DNA of 64,000 nucleotides from SZUA-442 sp051011415. Its GTDB lineage: Bacteria > Actinomycetota > Acidimicrobiia > Spongiisociales > UBA5794. Under the pieces are notes generated by a model. That model saw only the letters and a list, made by a program, of their open reading frames with translations. It did no database searches and was not told where the DNA came from. The translations under genes were made by a program, and so were the position numbers. Each line of letters begins with the position of its first letter. Position 1 is the stretch's first letter. This document shows positions 47,317 through 56,361 of this stretch, piece after piece. Location of the stretch: contig JBPCTY010000047.1 of assembly GCA_051011415.1 (NCBI GenBank), positions 19,346-83,345 on the forward strand. Reading direction: 5' to 3'.

Positions 47317-49473
47317 CTAGCTCATCCGACGCGGGAGTGCATTGCTCCAGATGGCTTCCGCTTCCTCAAGGTCGATCGATCCAGCCGCCCCGAAGTCGAG
47401 AACGGTGCCACCGATTGTGCCGATCTTCCGATGCGGTTCCTCGGTTTCGAGCGCATCAGCGTCGACTGCGACGATGAACCGAAGCGGGGTCTCATCGAAC
47501 AGATCGGAAACGTTCCCACCGTCCACGGAGAACCCGATCCCTGACTTGATGGCAATCTCCGCGAGGGCAACGGCGAGGCCGCCTGTCGAGATGTCGTGGA
47601 CGACCGGAGCGTGTGCGGCAAGCGTCGCAGCAGCAGAGACTGCGTGTCTCGCCGCATCGCCGTCGACACCCAACGGTCTGCCGCCGAGGTTGTCGTTGAT
47701 AATTCGGTCGATAGCTGACGCTGCAAAGTCGCCTTGGGGCTCCTGCCCCACGACCCACAGCGTCATGCCCTCTGTTGCACGATCGAGCCGCGGAGGTGCT
47801 TCTGGCATCGGGTCACAGAACCCAAGCATCCCTACGACGGGCGCGGGGTAGATGTCGACGCCGTCCGTCTGGTTGTAGAACGACACGTTCCCTCCGACGA
47901 CAGGGACATCGAGTTCCTCGCAAGCTGCAGCCATGCCCTCAACTGCCTCGACGAACTGCCACATCACGCCTGGCACCTCGGGGTTGCCGAAGTTCAGGTT
48001 GTCAACGAGTGCGTATGGCCTCGCACCGGTAACAGCAACATTGAGTGCCGATTCGTACACGATTCGTTCGGCGCCTCTTCGTGGGTCCAGGTAGGTACGA
48101 AGGGAGTCCCCGTCAGTTGAAACCGCCAGACCTTTTTGGGTGCCCTTGATACGGAGCAGTGAGCCGTCGTGTCCTGGTTCGACGATCGTGTTGAGAAACA
48201 GCATGTGGTCGTACTGATTGGAGATCCATGAGCGGTCGCCGATTGCTGGGTCGTCGAGCAACACGCGTAGGACGTCCCCCGCATCGCCCTTGGGAGTGAC
48301 GTATCCCCGGTCCCAGATGTCGTCGAGATAGTCGGGGCGATCGTACGGACGGTTGTAGATAGGTGCGTTGTCGGCAAGCGATGCGGCTGGGACGTCTGCG
48401 ACGAGTTCGCCCTTCGAGAAGACGCGAAGCTCTGGGCCTTCGGTCACCGTTCCGATCGACGATGCTTCAATCTCCCACTTCTCGGCGAGCGCGAGCACCT
48501 CCTCCTCGTTTGCGGGAGTGACAATCGCAAGCATGCGCTCTTGCGACTCGGACATCAGGATCTCCCCGGGATTCATGTCCTTCTCCCTGAGGTGGACCCT
48601 GTCGAGATCGACATCCATGCCCATGCCGCCGTTTCCGGCTGTCTCTGATGTCGCGCAGCTGATGCCAGCGGCACCGAGGTCCTGGATTGCAACCACAAGC
48701 CCCTTGTCGTACAGCTCGAGACAAGCCTCGATCAGCTTCTTTTCTTCGAACGGGTCGCCCACTTGAACGTTCGGCCGCTTCTCTTCGTCTCCCTCTTCGA
48801 ACGAGGCCGATGCGAGTATCGAGGCGCCACCGATGCCATCCCTCCCGGTTGCATTGCCGAGAAGGATTGCGATGTTGCCTTCGCCGGATGCGGCCGACAG
48901 GACCAGTTGCTCAGCCTTCAGAAGACCGAGCGCCATCACGTTGACCAGCGGATTCTTGGCGAAGCGATCAGCGAACTCCACCTCGCCACCGAGCGTGGGG
49001 ACTCCAACCGCGTTTCCATATCCGGCGATACCGGAGACGACACCCTCCAGGAGGTAGCGATTCTGAGGATCGTCGAGCGGTCCGAAGCGGAGCGGGTCCC
49101 AGACTGCGATCGGCCTCGCTCCCATGGTGAATACGTCTCGAAGGATGCCTCCGACGCCCGTTGCGGCACCTTGATACGGCTCGACGAAACTCGGGTGATT
49201 GTGGCTTTCGATCCGAAGTGCGGCCAGCCAACCATCGCCGAGATCGACGACTCCAGCGTTTTCGCCTGGTCCGACGACGACCCAAGGCTGATCCGAAGAG
49301 AACTTTCCAAGATGCGATCGAGAGGACTTGTACGAGCAGTGCTCGGACCACATGACCGAGTACATCGCAAGCTCGGCTGCGAGTGGTTCGCGCCCGAGCA
49401 GCTCGACGACTTCTGCGTATTCAGCATCTGTCATTCCGAGGGCGATGTGCGCCGGAGTCGCCTCGACGGTCAT
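47317..49473 (-). CDS. purL: Phosphoribosylformylglycinamidine synthase, large (PurL) subunit
   Basis: A 718-residue small-type PurL that works with PurS and PurQ to make FGAM from FGAR, Gln and ATP. It has SEHCSYKSSRSHLGKF (N-terminal His/Lys motif), VGPGENAGVVD, IESHNHPSFVEPYQGAATGVGGI, DLGAAGISCATSE and the second ATP-fold half ending VHDISTGGLAVALAE. It is ATGA-coupled to purQ. The C-terminal stop is 7 bp from the amidase gene. Confidence 0.96.
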   Translation of the reverse strand: MTVEATPAHIALGMTDAEYAEVVELLGREPLAAELAMYSVMWSEHCSYKSSRSHLGKFSSDQPWVVVGPGENAGVVDLGDGWLAALRIESHNHPSFVEPYQGAATGVGGILRDVFTMGARPIAVWDPLRFGPLDDPQNRYLLEGVVSGIAGYGNAVGVPTLGGEVEFADRFAKNPLVNVMALGLLKAEQLVLSAASGEGNIAILLGNATGRDGIGGASILASASFEEGDEEKRPNVQVGDPFEEKKLIEACLELYDKGLVVAIQDLGAAGISCATSETAGNGGMGMDVDLDRVHLREKDMNPGEILMSESQERMLAIVTPANEEEVLALAEKWEIEASSIGTVTEGPELRVFSKGELVADVPAASLADNAPIYNRPYDRPDYLDDIWDRGYVTPKGDAGDVLRVLLDDPAIGDRSWISNQYDHMLFLNTIVEPGHDGSLLRIKGTQKGLAVSTDGDSLRTYLDPRRGAERIVYESALNVAVTGARPYALVDNLNFGNPEVPGVMWQFVEAVEGMAAACEELDVPVVGGNVSFYNQTDGVDIYPAPVVGMLGFCDPMPEAPPRLDRATEGMTLWVVGQEPQGDFAASAIDRIINDNLGGRPLGVDGDAARHAVSAAATLAAHAPVVHDISTGGLAVALAEIAIKSGIGFSVDGGNVSDLFDETPLRFIVAVDADALETEEPHRKIGTIGGTVLDFGAAGSIDLEEAEAIWSNALPRRMS

Positions 49474-50162
49474 GCGTCGACGGTTTCCATTGAGGCAACG
49501 AAGCTGTTGATCAGCACCATGCCGTCTGCTGATCCAAGGATCTCTTCTGATGCCCGTTCGGGGTGAGGCATCAACCCAGCAACGTTACGGCTCGAGTTGG
49601 TGAGCCCAGCGATCGAGTGGGTCGAGCCATTCGGATTCGTTGCATCTGACACGGTGCCATCGGCATCGCAGTACTTCAGGATCACGTCGCCGCTCGACTC
49701 GACACGGTCTGGGTCATCGACGACGAAGTTGCCTTCGTAGCTGTTCAGCGGAATCTGCAACACCTGGCCGACGGTGGCGCTGCGGGTAAGAACCGAGTCG
49801 GTTGATTCAACCCTCAGGTGGACCGGTCTGCAGATGAACTTGAGATCGCGGTTGGCAACAAGGGCACCAGGGAGGAGACCGGCTTCGCACAGGATCTGGA
49901 ATCCATTGCAGATGCCGAGGACGGGACGGTTCGCCTCGGCGAGTCGCTGGACCTCGGCCATCACAGGTGAGAATCGGGCGATGGCACCGGTGCGGAGATA
50001 GTCGCCATGCGCAAACCCTCCGGGCAGCACGACTGCGTCGGCTCCCGAAAGGTCAGTGTCTCGGTGCCACACCAGATCGCTGTCAGCGCCGGCGCCGTGG
50101 AGAGCATGCACGATGTCGTGTTCGCAGTTCGTGCCGGGAAACACGACGACGGCGACTCTCAC
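49470..50162 (-). CDS. purQ: Phosphoribosylformylglycinamidine synthase, glutaminase (PurQ) subunit
   Basis: A 230-residue class-I glutaminase. FPGTNCEHD begins the protein, ICNGFQILCEAG holds the nucleophile Cys and LMPHPERA supplies His and Glu. It feeds ammonia to PurL via PurS. The GTG start overlaps the purS stop (GTGA), and the 3' end overlaps purL (ATGA). The longer frame up to 50219 is inside purS and rejected. Confidence 0.96.
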   Translation of the reverse strand: MRVAVVVFPGTNCEHDIVHALHGAGADSDLVWHRDTDLSGADAVVLPGGFAHGDYLRTGAIARFSPVMAEVQRLAEANRPVLGICNGFQILCEAGLLPGALVANRDLKFICRPVHLRVESTDSVLTRSATVGQVLQIPLNSYEGNFVVDDPDRVESSGDVILKYCDADGTVSDATNPNGSTHSIAGLTNSSRNVAGLMPHPERASEEILGSADGMVLINSFVASMETVDA

Positions 50163-50404
50163 GTGACTTCCTCGATTGAGAACGACTCCATCACTGGGTT
50201 CGAGAGAAGTTTGGAACACATCTGTTCGACCTCGGCCCTCGCTGCGGCAGAATCGTCGTTGTTGATCTCGACGGTCAGAACTCTGCCGAAGCTCACGCTC
50301 TGCACCCCATCGAAGCCGAGATCCGAGAGTGCCTTCTTGGTGGTGGTGCCTTCAGGATCGGAGAGCCCTGGTTTACGGGTGATCGTGATCCGGAACGTGG
50401 TCAT
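50159..50404 (-). CDS. purS: Phosphoribosylformylglycinamidine synthase, PurS subunit
   Basis: An 81-residue PurS: ITITRKPGLSDPEGTTTKKALSDLG is the family N-terminus, with FGRVLTVEI next. The protein bridges PurQ and PurL as a dimer. It overlaps purC (ATGA at 50401-50404) and purQ (GTGA), so all four purC-S-Q-L genes are translationally linked. Confidence 0.95.
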   Translation of the reverse strand: MTTFRITITRKPGLSDPEGTTTKKALSDLGFDGVQSVSFGRVLTVEINNDDSAAARAEVEQMCSKLLSNPVMESFSIEEVT

Positions 50405-51306
50405 CGGCCACCGGAAGTCTCGAGGTAGGAGTCGAACGATGCTCCGGTGAGGAGTTCGTACGCCTGGATGTACCGATCTGATGTTTCCTGGACCACCGAT
50501 GCAGGCATGGTCGGCGCTGGCGGTGTCTTGTCCCAGTCATCGACCGTCTCCAGCCAATCTCGAACGGGTTGCTTGTCGAAGGACGGGACGGGTGAACCTT
50601 CGCTCCACCGGTCAGCTGGCCAGTAGCGGGAGCTGTCGGGGGTGAGCACCTCATCGATGAGGATGATCTCGTCTCCGAACATTCCGAACTCGAATTTCGT
50701 GTCGGCGAGGATGATTCCTCGGTCTGCGGCATAGTCCCTGCCTGCCCCGTAGATCGCCATCGATCGGCGTTTGAGTTCGTCGTAGAGGTCATTACCAACG
50801 AAGTCCCTCGCCTCGGCTTCGGTGAGATTCTCATCGTGCCCACTCTCTGCCTTGGTCGCCGGTGTGAAGATCGGTTCTGGGAGCTTGCTTGCCATTTGCA
50901 GGCCGTCGGGAAGATGCTCAGTGGTTGGCCCTCCGCCGGACTCGTACTCCTTCCAGCTCGATCCGTACAGGTATCCACGGATCACGCACTCCATCGGGAT
51001 GACCTCGGCGGCGTGCACGAGCATCGCACTTCCGGCATATGACGCTTGTTGCTCTGGCGTGAGGAAGTCCATCGAGCTGGTGTCGGTGGAGATGAGGTGG
51101 TGCGGGGTATCGAGAAGGTCAAACCAGTGCACCGAGACTCCGGTCAGCACTTGTCCCTTGTGGGGAATGTCCTCGTCCAGGACTACGTCAAACGCCGAGA
51201 TGCGATCGGAAGCAACGATGAGCAACCGCTCGTCGTCGATTCGAAAGATCTCGCGGACCTTGCCCGATCCAATGTGTTCCAGCGCCACGGCGGAGATGGT
51301 AATCAC
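50401..51306 (-). CDS. purC: SAICAR synthase
   Basis: A 301-residue ATP-grasp-like enzyme that joins CAIR and aspartate. It has HIGSGKVREIFRID (ATP site), VASDRISAFDVVLDEDIPHKG, VIRGYLYGSSWKEYE, KAESGHDENL and ILADTKFEFGMFGDEIILIDEVLTPDSSRYW. The GTG at 51306 has GGGAGA about 10 nt upstream and is preferred over a second GTG at 51288. The rest of the longer frame (to 51774) is antisense to the globin and rejected. It begins the purC-S-Q-L block. Confidence 0.95.
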   Translation of the reverse strand: MITISAVALEHIGSGKVREIFRIDDERLLIVASDRISAFDVVLDEDIPHKGQVLTGVSVHWFDLLDTPHHLISTDTSSMDFLTPEQQASYAGSAMLVHAAEVIPMECVIRGYLYGSSWKEYESGGGPTTEHLPDGLQMASKLPEPIFTPATKAESGHDENLTEAEARDFVGNDLYDELKRRSMAIYGAGRDYAADRGIILADTKFEFGMFGDEIILIDEVLTPDSSRYWPADRWSEGSPVPSFDKQPVRDWLETVDDWDKTPPAPTMPASVVQETSDRYIQAYELLTGASFDSYLETSGGR

Positions 51307-51378
51307 AGCTGGTTGGTCTCCCAGCCAACGATGGCAGTCAGCTGCGTGGTGCTGTGCCGTCACGATCCGGCAGCTTTC

Positions 51379-51384
51379 TAGCCT
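51379..51384 (+). promoter_or_regulatory. -10 box of the globin gene
   Basis: TAGCCT ends 6 nt before the ATG at 51391, in the 84-bp gap opposite to purC. Confidence 0.45.
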
Positions 51385-51390
51385 CGGCAT

Positions 51391-51789
51391 ATGACCACCA
51401 CAACGAACCCTTGGGGAGATGCACCAACGCCGTTTGAGGCGATGGGCGGAGAACCAGTTATCAGAGCGGTGGTCGACCGCTTCTACGACCTGATTGATGC
51501 CGATGCGCCGACACTGCGGGCAATGCTCCCCGCCGACGACTCGGTGTCTCGCGACAAGCTCTACGCCTATCTCGTCGAGTGGACCGGTGGGCCTGCTTTG
51601 TATTCGCCAGAACGCGGCCATCCACGAATGCGGATGCGTCACGCACCATTCGCGATCGGCGAACAAGAAGTGATCCAGTGGTTGGCCTGCATGGAGCAGT
51701 CGCTTGACGACAACGACGTCACCGGTGACGTTCGTGCGTTTCTCGATGAGAAACTGGACGCGCTCGCACACCACATGCGCAACACCTGA
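51391..51789 (+). CDS. Group II truncated haemoglobin
   Basis: A 132-residue 2-on-2 globin: FEAMGGEPVIRAVVDRFYDLI has Tyr32 (B10), RMRHAPFAIGEQEVIQWL holds the proximal His84 (F8), with WL further on near the heme. Group II members bind O2 or NO and may detoxify it. It is on the opposite strand from its purine neighbours, with its own leaderless TAGCCT box; no functional connection to purines is seen. Confidence 0.9.
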   Translation: MTTTTNPWGDAPTPFEAMGGEPVIRAVVDRFYDLIDADAPTLRAMLPADDSVSRDKLYAYLVEWTGGPALYSPERGHPRMRMRHAPFAIGEQEVIQWLACMEQSLDDNDVTGDVRAFLDEKLDALAHHMRNT

Positions 51790-51842
51790 GGCGTTCTGAT
51801 CTGGCTGTCGGTTGGAGCGACAGACCTACCGGTGAACGGCTG

Positions 51843-53138
51843 TCACAGTGTGGACGATTCGAGCCTGTCGAACACCACATCAGCGTTTGCGAGAAAGCGC
51901 TGAGTTCCGAAGCACTCGGAGAGTGTTGCCTCGTCGAGCGGAACATCAGTGTCGGAGGAAAGCCGCTCTTGCAATGTTCCACCCTCGTCCCAAGCCTGCA
52001 TGGCGTTCCGCTGCACGATCCGGTAGGCCTCGTCGCGGGTCATTCCCTCGTCGATGAGGGCGAGCAGGACTGCCTGGCTGTACACAAGGCCTCTCGTGGA
52101 TGCCAGGTTTGCCGCCATGCGGTCCTCGTCGACGACCAAGTTGTCGATCAGTTTGGTGAGGCGCCGCAAGGCATAGTGAAGAATCGATGTCGCATCAGGC
52201 AGTGCGACCCGCTCAACAGACGAGTGCGAGATGTCTCTCTCGTGCCACAGGGCGACGTTCTCAAGACCGGCTGACGCATAGCCTCTGAGCAATCGAGCAA
52301 CGCCGGTTAGGTTTTCCGATGCGATCGGATTCCGCTTGTGCGGCATTGCCGAAGATCCCTTTTGTCCCTTGCCAAACGACTCTCGCGCTTCTCCGACCTC
52401 GGACCGCTGAAGATGCCTGATCTCGGTGGCAAAGCGTTCAACCGTGGATCCGATGAGTGCCAGCACCGAGAGGAAGTGTGCATGCCGATCCCTCGCAACA
52501 ACCTGTGTTGAGGCTGGCTCGATATTGAGACCGAGGCGGTCGCACACGAACGACTCCACCGAGGCGGGCGTGTGGGCGTAGGTGCCGACGGCACCGGAGA
52601 TCGCACCGACCGCAACACCCGTGACAGCGTCGGTGAGCCGCTCGTAGTCACGTTGCACTTCGAAGGTCCATGATGCAAGCTTGAGCCCGAATGAGGTCGG
52701 TTCAGCCCAGATGCCATGGGTGCGACCGATCATCGCGGTGTCCCTGAATTCGAAGGCTCGCCGCTTTGTGACGTCGTGGAGCTTGGCGACTGCATCAAGA
52801 AGTGTCGTGCCCGCTTCCATCAGGACGACTCCTGTTGCGGTGTCGAGCACATCCGACGATGTGAGCCCGAAGTGGATCCACTCGCCGCCCTCGCCTACGG
52901 ATTCGGACAGCAGGTCAACAAACGCAGCGACGTCGTGGTTCGTCCTGCTTTCCCGTTCCTTCCAACTGACCACATCGACCTCGGGTGCCGATCGCGCATT
53001 GGTGGCTGCCGCCTCGGGGGCGACTCCTTCGGCAACCCATGCCTCCACGACGAGAGTCTCAACTTCCTTCCAGACGGCGAGCTTGTGCTCCTCCGACCAA
53101 AGGTCATTCATCTCGGACGTGGAGTAGCGCTCGATCAT
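51843..53138 (-). CDS. purB: Adenylosuccinate lyase
   Basis: A 431-residue fumarase-superfamily lyase. It has MIGRTHGIWAEPTSFGLKLA (catalytic His) and the flexible GSSAMPHKRNPIASE loop with the catalytic Ser. It acts twice in purine synthesis, on SAICAR and on adenylosuccinate. It is ATGA-coupled to purE, and the next gene downstream is the opposite-strand globin. The C-terminal region has DVPLDEATLSECFG. Confidence 0.95.
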   Translation of the reverse strand: MIERYSTSEMNDLWSEEHKLAVWKEVETLVVEAWVAEGVAPEAAATNARSAPEVDVVSWKERESRTNHDVAAFVDLLSESVGEGGEWIHFGLTSSDVLDTATGVVLMEAGTTLLDAVAKLHDVTKRRAFEFRDTAMIGRTHGIWAEPTSFGLKLASWTFEVQRDYERLTDAVTGVAVGAISGAVGTYAHTPASVESFVCDRLGLNIEPASTQVVARDRHAHFLSVLALIGSTVERFATEIRHLQRSEVGEARESFGKGQKGSSAMPHKRNPIASENLTGVARLLRGYASAGLENVALWHERDISHSSVERVALPDATSILHYALRRLTKLIDNLVVDEDRMAANLASTRGLVYSQAVLLALIDEGMTRDEAYRIVQRNAMQAWDEGGTLQERLSSDTDVPLDEATLSECFGTQRFLANADVVFDRLESSTL

Positions 53139-53581
53139 GCCTTGAGGCTCTCCCTGTAGTCGGCCAGTTTCGCCGCAACGCTGTCGTCAGTCACGGAGAG
53201 AATCGATGCTGCGAGGTATGCAGCGTTCGCAGAACTATCAATCGCAACGGTTGCCACAGGTATGCCAGTCGGCATCTGCACCGTCGCATACAGTGCATCA
53301 ACGCCGCCGAGACCTCCAGCTGCGATCGGCACGCCGATGATGGGCAGCGTCGAATGTGCCGCAGCGGCGCCGGCCAGGTGTGCAGCCTTGCCCGCTCCAC
53401 AGATGATGACCCCGTAGCCGTTTGTCCGTGCCGAGGACACAAACGCGGCAACCTTCTCGGGTGTGCGATGCGCAGACATCACATGAACTTCGTGGTCGAT
53501 ACCGAAGTCGGACAGCACATCCGCACACGGCTGCATCTTTGACATGTCCTTCTCGGACCCCATAAGGATTGCGACCTTCAC
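53135..53581 (-). CDS. purE: N5-carboxyaminoimidazole ribonucleotide mutase (class I PurE)
   Basis: A 148-residue enzyme that rearranges N5-CAIR to CAIR. The motifs are MGSEKDMSKM near the N-terminus, SAHRTPEKV (catalytic His), and GAGKAAHLAGAAAAHS before the GVPI strand. Class I PurE normally needs PurK to make N5-CAIR; purK is not here and should be elsewhere. The GTG start is 15 bp after purD. It is ATGA-coupled to purB. Confidence 0.95.
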   Translation of the reverse strand: MKVAILMGSEKDMSKMQPCADVLSDFGIDHEVHVMSAHRTPEKVAAFVSSARTNGYGVIICGAGKAAHLAGAAAAHSTLPIIGVPIAAGGLGGVDALYATVQMPTGIPVATVAIDSSANAAYLAASILSVTDDSVAAKLADYRESLKA

Positions 53582-53596
53582 CTGTTTGCTCCTATC

Positions 53597-54847
53597 TCAC
53601 CTTGCGGCGATGTCATTTCGATTGTGTTTACCCCTGAACTGAATGAGGTTGGCAGCCGCGTATGCGTCGGCTCTGGCCTCGCCGATTGTGTTGCTCACGC
53701 CAACGACATTGAGCACTCGGCCGCCAGACGTAACGAGCTTGTCGTCGGCGATGGCCGTTCCCGCATGAAACACGAGCGCCTCCGTCACATGTTCAAGCCC
53801 GATAATCGCAAGCCCCGTCTGAGGTGCGTCCGGGTAGCCGGGTGAGGCAAGGACAACGTCGACGGCAAATTGGTCCGACCAATCGAGATCGGCACCGTCA
53901 AGCGCTTGATGGGCTGCGGCATGAAGAAGTTCGAGGAGATCGGTCTCGAGCCTTGGCATCAAGACCTGGGTCTCTGGATCTCCCAGCCGGCAGTTGAACT
54001 CAAGAACACGGGGCCCGTCGTCGGTGAGGATGAGCCCGACATAGAGGAATCCTGTATACGGGACTCCTCTCGACGCGAGTTCAGCGAGCGTCGGTTCGAC
54101 CACGTTGTGCCGCGCCCACGCAGCGAAGTAGTCACCAACGTCGATGACAGGGCTATAGCTGCCCATACCTCCGGTGTTCGGCCCCTGGTCGTCATCCTCG
54201 AGACGCTTGTAGTCACGAGCAGGCTCAAGCGATACCGCAACGCCGTCCGCACAGATAAAGAATGTGGACACTTCGTCCCCCGCAAGGAAGTCCTCGATCA
54301 CGACGGTGGCACCGGCTTCGCCGAAACGCCCGTCGAAACAGTCGTCAACCCACTGCTTGGCCGCATCCGGCTCCTCGGTGACCAGCACTCCTTTGCCAGC
54401 TGCAAGACCGTCAGCCTTGACAACGTATGGTCCATCGATGCGATCGATGTGTGCGACGGCATCGGCTCGAGACGTGAACGTCTTGTAGCCCGCAGTCGGA
54501 ACGTTGGCTTTCGTCATCACTTCCTTGGCGAAGTCTTTGGAAGACTCGAGCCTGGCTCCTGCCTGCGATGGTCCAAACACCGCGATGCCTTCCTCCGAGA
54601 GGGCATCGGCGACTCCTGCCGCAAGGGGTGCTTCTGGGCCGATGACGACAAGATCGATGCTCTCCGAGGCAGCGAGCGCAGCGACACCCTTCGGATCAGT
54701 TGGCTTCACATCCGAGACAACTCGGCCAAGCTCAGCGAGACCCGGATTGCCAGGACACGAAATGAGCTCCGTGATCAGGGGACTCTGGGAAAGCTTCCAC
54801 CCAATCGCATGTTCCCTCCCCCCGCTTCCGAGGAGCAGGACCTTCAT
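53597..54847 (-). CDS. purD: Phosphoribosylamine-glycine ligase
   Basis: A 416-residue ATP-grasp enzyme that makes GAR. It has the N-terminal VLLLGSGGREHAIGWKL Rossmann motif, VIGPEAPLAAG, then the ATP-grasp core PYVVKADGLAAGKGV, and GGMGSYSP in the substrate loop, ending LEFNCRLGDPETQ. It is ATGA-coupled to purA. The N-terminal GREHA is diagnostic. Confidence 0.95.
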   Translation of the reverse strand: MKVLLLGSGGREHAIGWKLSQSPLITELISCPGNPGLAELGRVVSDVKPTDPKGVAALAASESIDLVVIGPEAPLAAGVADALSEEGIAVFGPSQAGARLESSKDFAKEVMTKANVPTAGYKTFTSRADAVAHIDRIDGPYVVKADGLAAGKGVLVTEEPDAAKQWVDDCFDGRFGEAGATVVIEDFLAGDEVSTFFICADGVAVSLEPARDYKRLEDDDQGPNTGGMGSYSPVIDVGDYFAAWARHNVVEPTLAELASRGVPYTGFLYVGLILTDDGPRVLEFNCRLGDPETQVLMPRLETDLLELLHAAAHQALDGADLDWSDQFAVDVVLASPGYPDAPQTGLAIIGLEHVTEALVFHAGTAIADDKLVTSGGRVLNVVGVSNTIGEARADAYAAANLIQFRGKHNRNDIAAR

Positions 54848-56124
54848 GCGGGGGTCCTGTGAAGGGTTGCTGTGCGCGCAGGCCCCACCGACACTGTCTT
54901 GATCGGGACACCGGAGAGCTCCTCGATGCGGTCGACATAGGTCTTGGCCGCCTTGGGGAGATCGTCGTAATGCTCTGCTTCGGAGATGTCATCGCCCCAT
55001 CCCTCGTGCTCCTCGTAGTGGGGGATGCAGTTGTAGAGCACTCGCTGCTGACGAGGGAAGGTCGTGTAGCGCTCTCCGAGCGACGTGTACGAGGTGGCGA
55101 TCTTGATGGTTTCGAAGTGCGACAACACATCGAGTTTTGTGAGGGCGATCTCGGTGAGCCCGTTGACTCGCGCTGCATACCGCAAGGCCACTGCGTCAAG
55201 CCAGCCACAACGCCTCCGGCGTCCGGTCACCACTCCGTACTCTCCGCCAATGTCGATGAGCCGCTCTCCGGTCTCGTCGTGTAGCTCCGTTGGGAATGGT
55301 CCGGTGCCAACTCTTGAGATGTACGCCTTGGTGACACCGATGACGTTGTCGATCTGCTTCGGGCCGATGCCGATACCGACCGCAGCGCCTCCGGCCGTGG
55401 GGTTCGATGAGGTGACGAATGGGTAGGTGCCGTGATCGATGTCAAGCAGCGTGCCCTGCGCACCCTCGAACAGGATGTTCTTTCCTTCGTCGATTGCTTC
55501 CCACACAACGAGTGAGGTATCTGTGATGTGGTCGGATAGAAGGTCGGCATATCCGATGTACTCGTCGTAGATCTCATCCACGTCGAGGGGCAGCTGGTTG
55601 TACACCTTCGTGAGTTGCTTGTTCTTGTCCTTGAGCGCGACCTCAAGCTTCTTTCGGAAGATCTTTGGATCAAACAGATCCTGAACGCGAATGCCGAATC
55701 GGGAGTACTTGTCCATGTAGGCAGGGCCAATGCCGCGCTTTGTCGTTCCGATGAGCGCATCGCCCAGGAACCGCTCGATGACCGCATCGAGCTTGCGGTG
55801 GTAGGGCATGATCAGGTGAGCGTTGCCCGAGACGAGAACACGTGAAGGGTCGATGCCTCGATTCCGAAGGGTCTCCATCTCCTCGAGCATCACCTTGGGA
55901 TCGACAACGCAACCGTTACCGATGACCGGCGTGACGGTTGGGTACAAGACCCCGGATGGAATGAGGCTGAGCGCAAACTTCTCTTCACCGACGACGATCG
56001 TATGACCGGCGTTGTTACCCCCCTGATACCGAACAACGACGTCAGCCTTCTCGGCAAACAGGTCGGTGATCTTGCCTTTGCCCTCGTCGCCCCATTGGGC
56101 TCCGAGAATCACCGATGCGGGCAT
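54844..56124 (-). CDS. purA: Adenylosuccinate synthetase
   Basis: A 426-residue enzyme that converts IMP and Asp to adenylosuccinate with GTP. It has GAQWGDEGKGKITD (P-loop, catalytic Asp), GGNNAGHTIV with His, KRGIGPAYMDK and GVTKAYISRVGTGPFPTE, and later GRRRRCGWLDAVALRYA. The ATG at 56124 has GGAGG six nt upstream and a TACACT -10 at 56157-56162, giving a short leader. It begins the purA-D-E-B run. Confidence 0.96.
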   Translation of the reverse strand: MPASVILGAQWGDEGKGKITDLFAEKADVVVRYQGGNNAGHTIVVGEEKFALSLIPSGVLYPTVTPVIGNGCVVDPKVMLEEMETLRNRGIDPSRVLVSGNAHLIMPYHRKLDAVIERFLGDALIGTTKRGIGPAYMDKYSRFGIRVQDLFDPKIFRKKLEVALKDKNKQLTKVYNQLPLDVDEIYDEYIGYADLLSDHITDTSLVVWEAIDEGKNILFEGAQGTLLDIDHGTYPFVTSSNPTAGGAAVGIGIGPKQIDNVIGVTKAYISRVGTGPFPTELHDETGERLIDIGGEYGVVTGRRRRCGWLDAVALRYAARVNGLTEIALTKLDVLSHFETIKIATSYTSLGERYTTFPRQQRVLYNCIPHYEEHEGWGDDISEAEHYDDLPKAAKTYVDRIEELSGVPIKTVSVGPARTATLHRTPA

Positions 56125-56156
56125 TGGGGGCCTCCGGGAAGTTCGTTTCCGGTCGG

Positions 56157-56162
56157 AGTGTA
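56157..56162 (-). promoter_or_regulatory. -10 box of purA-D-E-B
   Basis: Minus-strand TACACT lies 32 nt before the purA ATG. With GGAGG near the start codon, this is one of the few leadered transcripts in the window. Confidence 0.4.
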
Positions 56163-56251
56163 GATGGGTGTGGGATCGGCGGGAATCCAGCAACCGCACC
56201 GGTGAATCGTGAACAAGGGGTGAACGGTGCCCTCGAATGTGGGCAAAGCGC

Positions 56252-56281
56252 TTGGCAGCAACGCACGCACATGCTTAGGGT
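56252..56281 (+). promoter_or_regulatory. Promoter of the amino acid transporter binding-protein gene
   Basis: TTGGCA (56252-56257), an 18-bp spacer and TAGGGT (56276-56281) form a promoter about 80 nt before the ATG. The leader contains a small CCCGATCGGG palindrome. The rest of the 237-bp gap to purA shows nothing else clear. Confidence 0.5.
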
Positions 56282-56361
56282 GCACATCGCCCGGTCTCCC
56301 GATCGGGCTTGGGCGGCTACAGCCGTCCCCAACTTGGAAACAATGGAGGAGGGGTTACAGC

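Noticed and set aside
51307..51774. N-terminal extension of purC to 457 residues
   Set aside because: It is antisense to the globin gene and has no PurC homology; GTG 51306 with a Shine-Dalgarno site gives the normal length.
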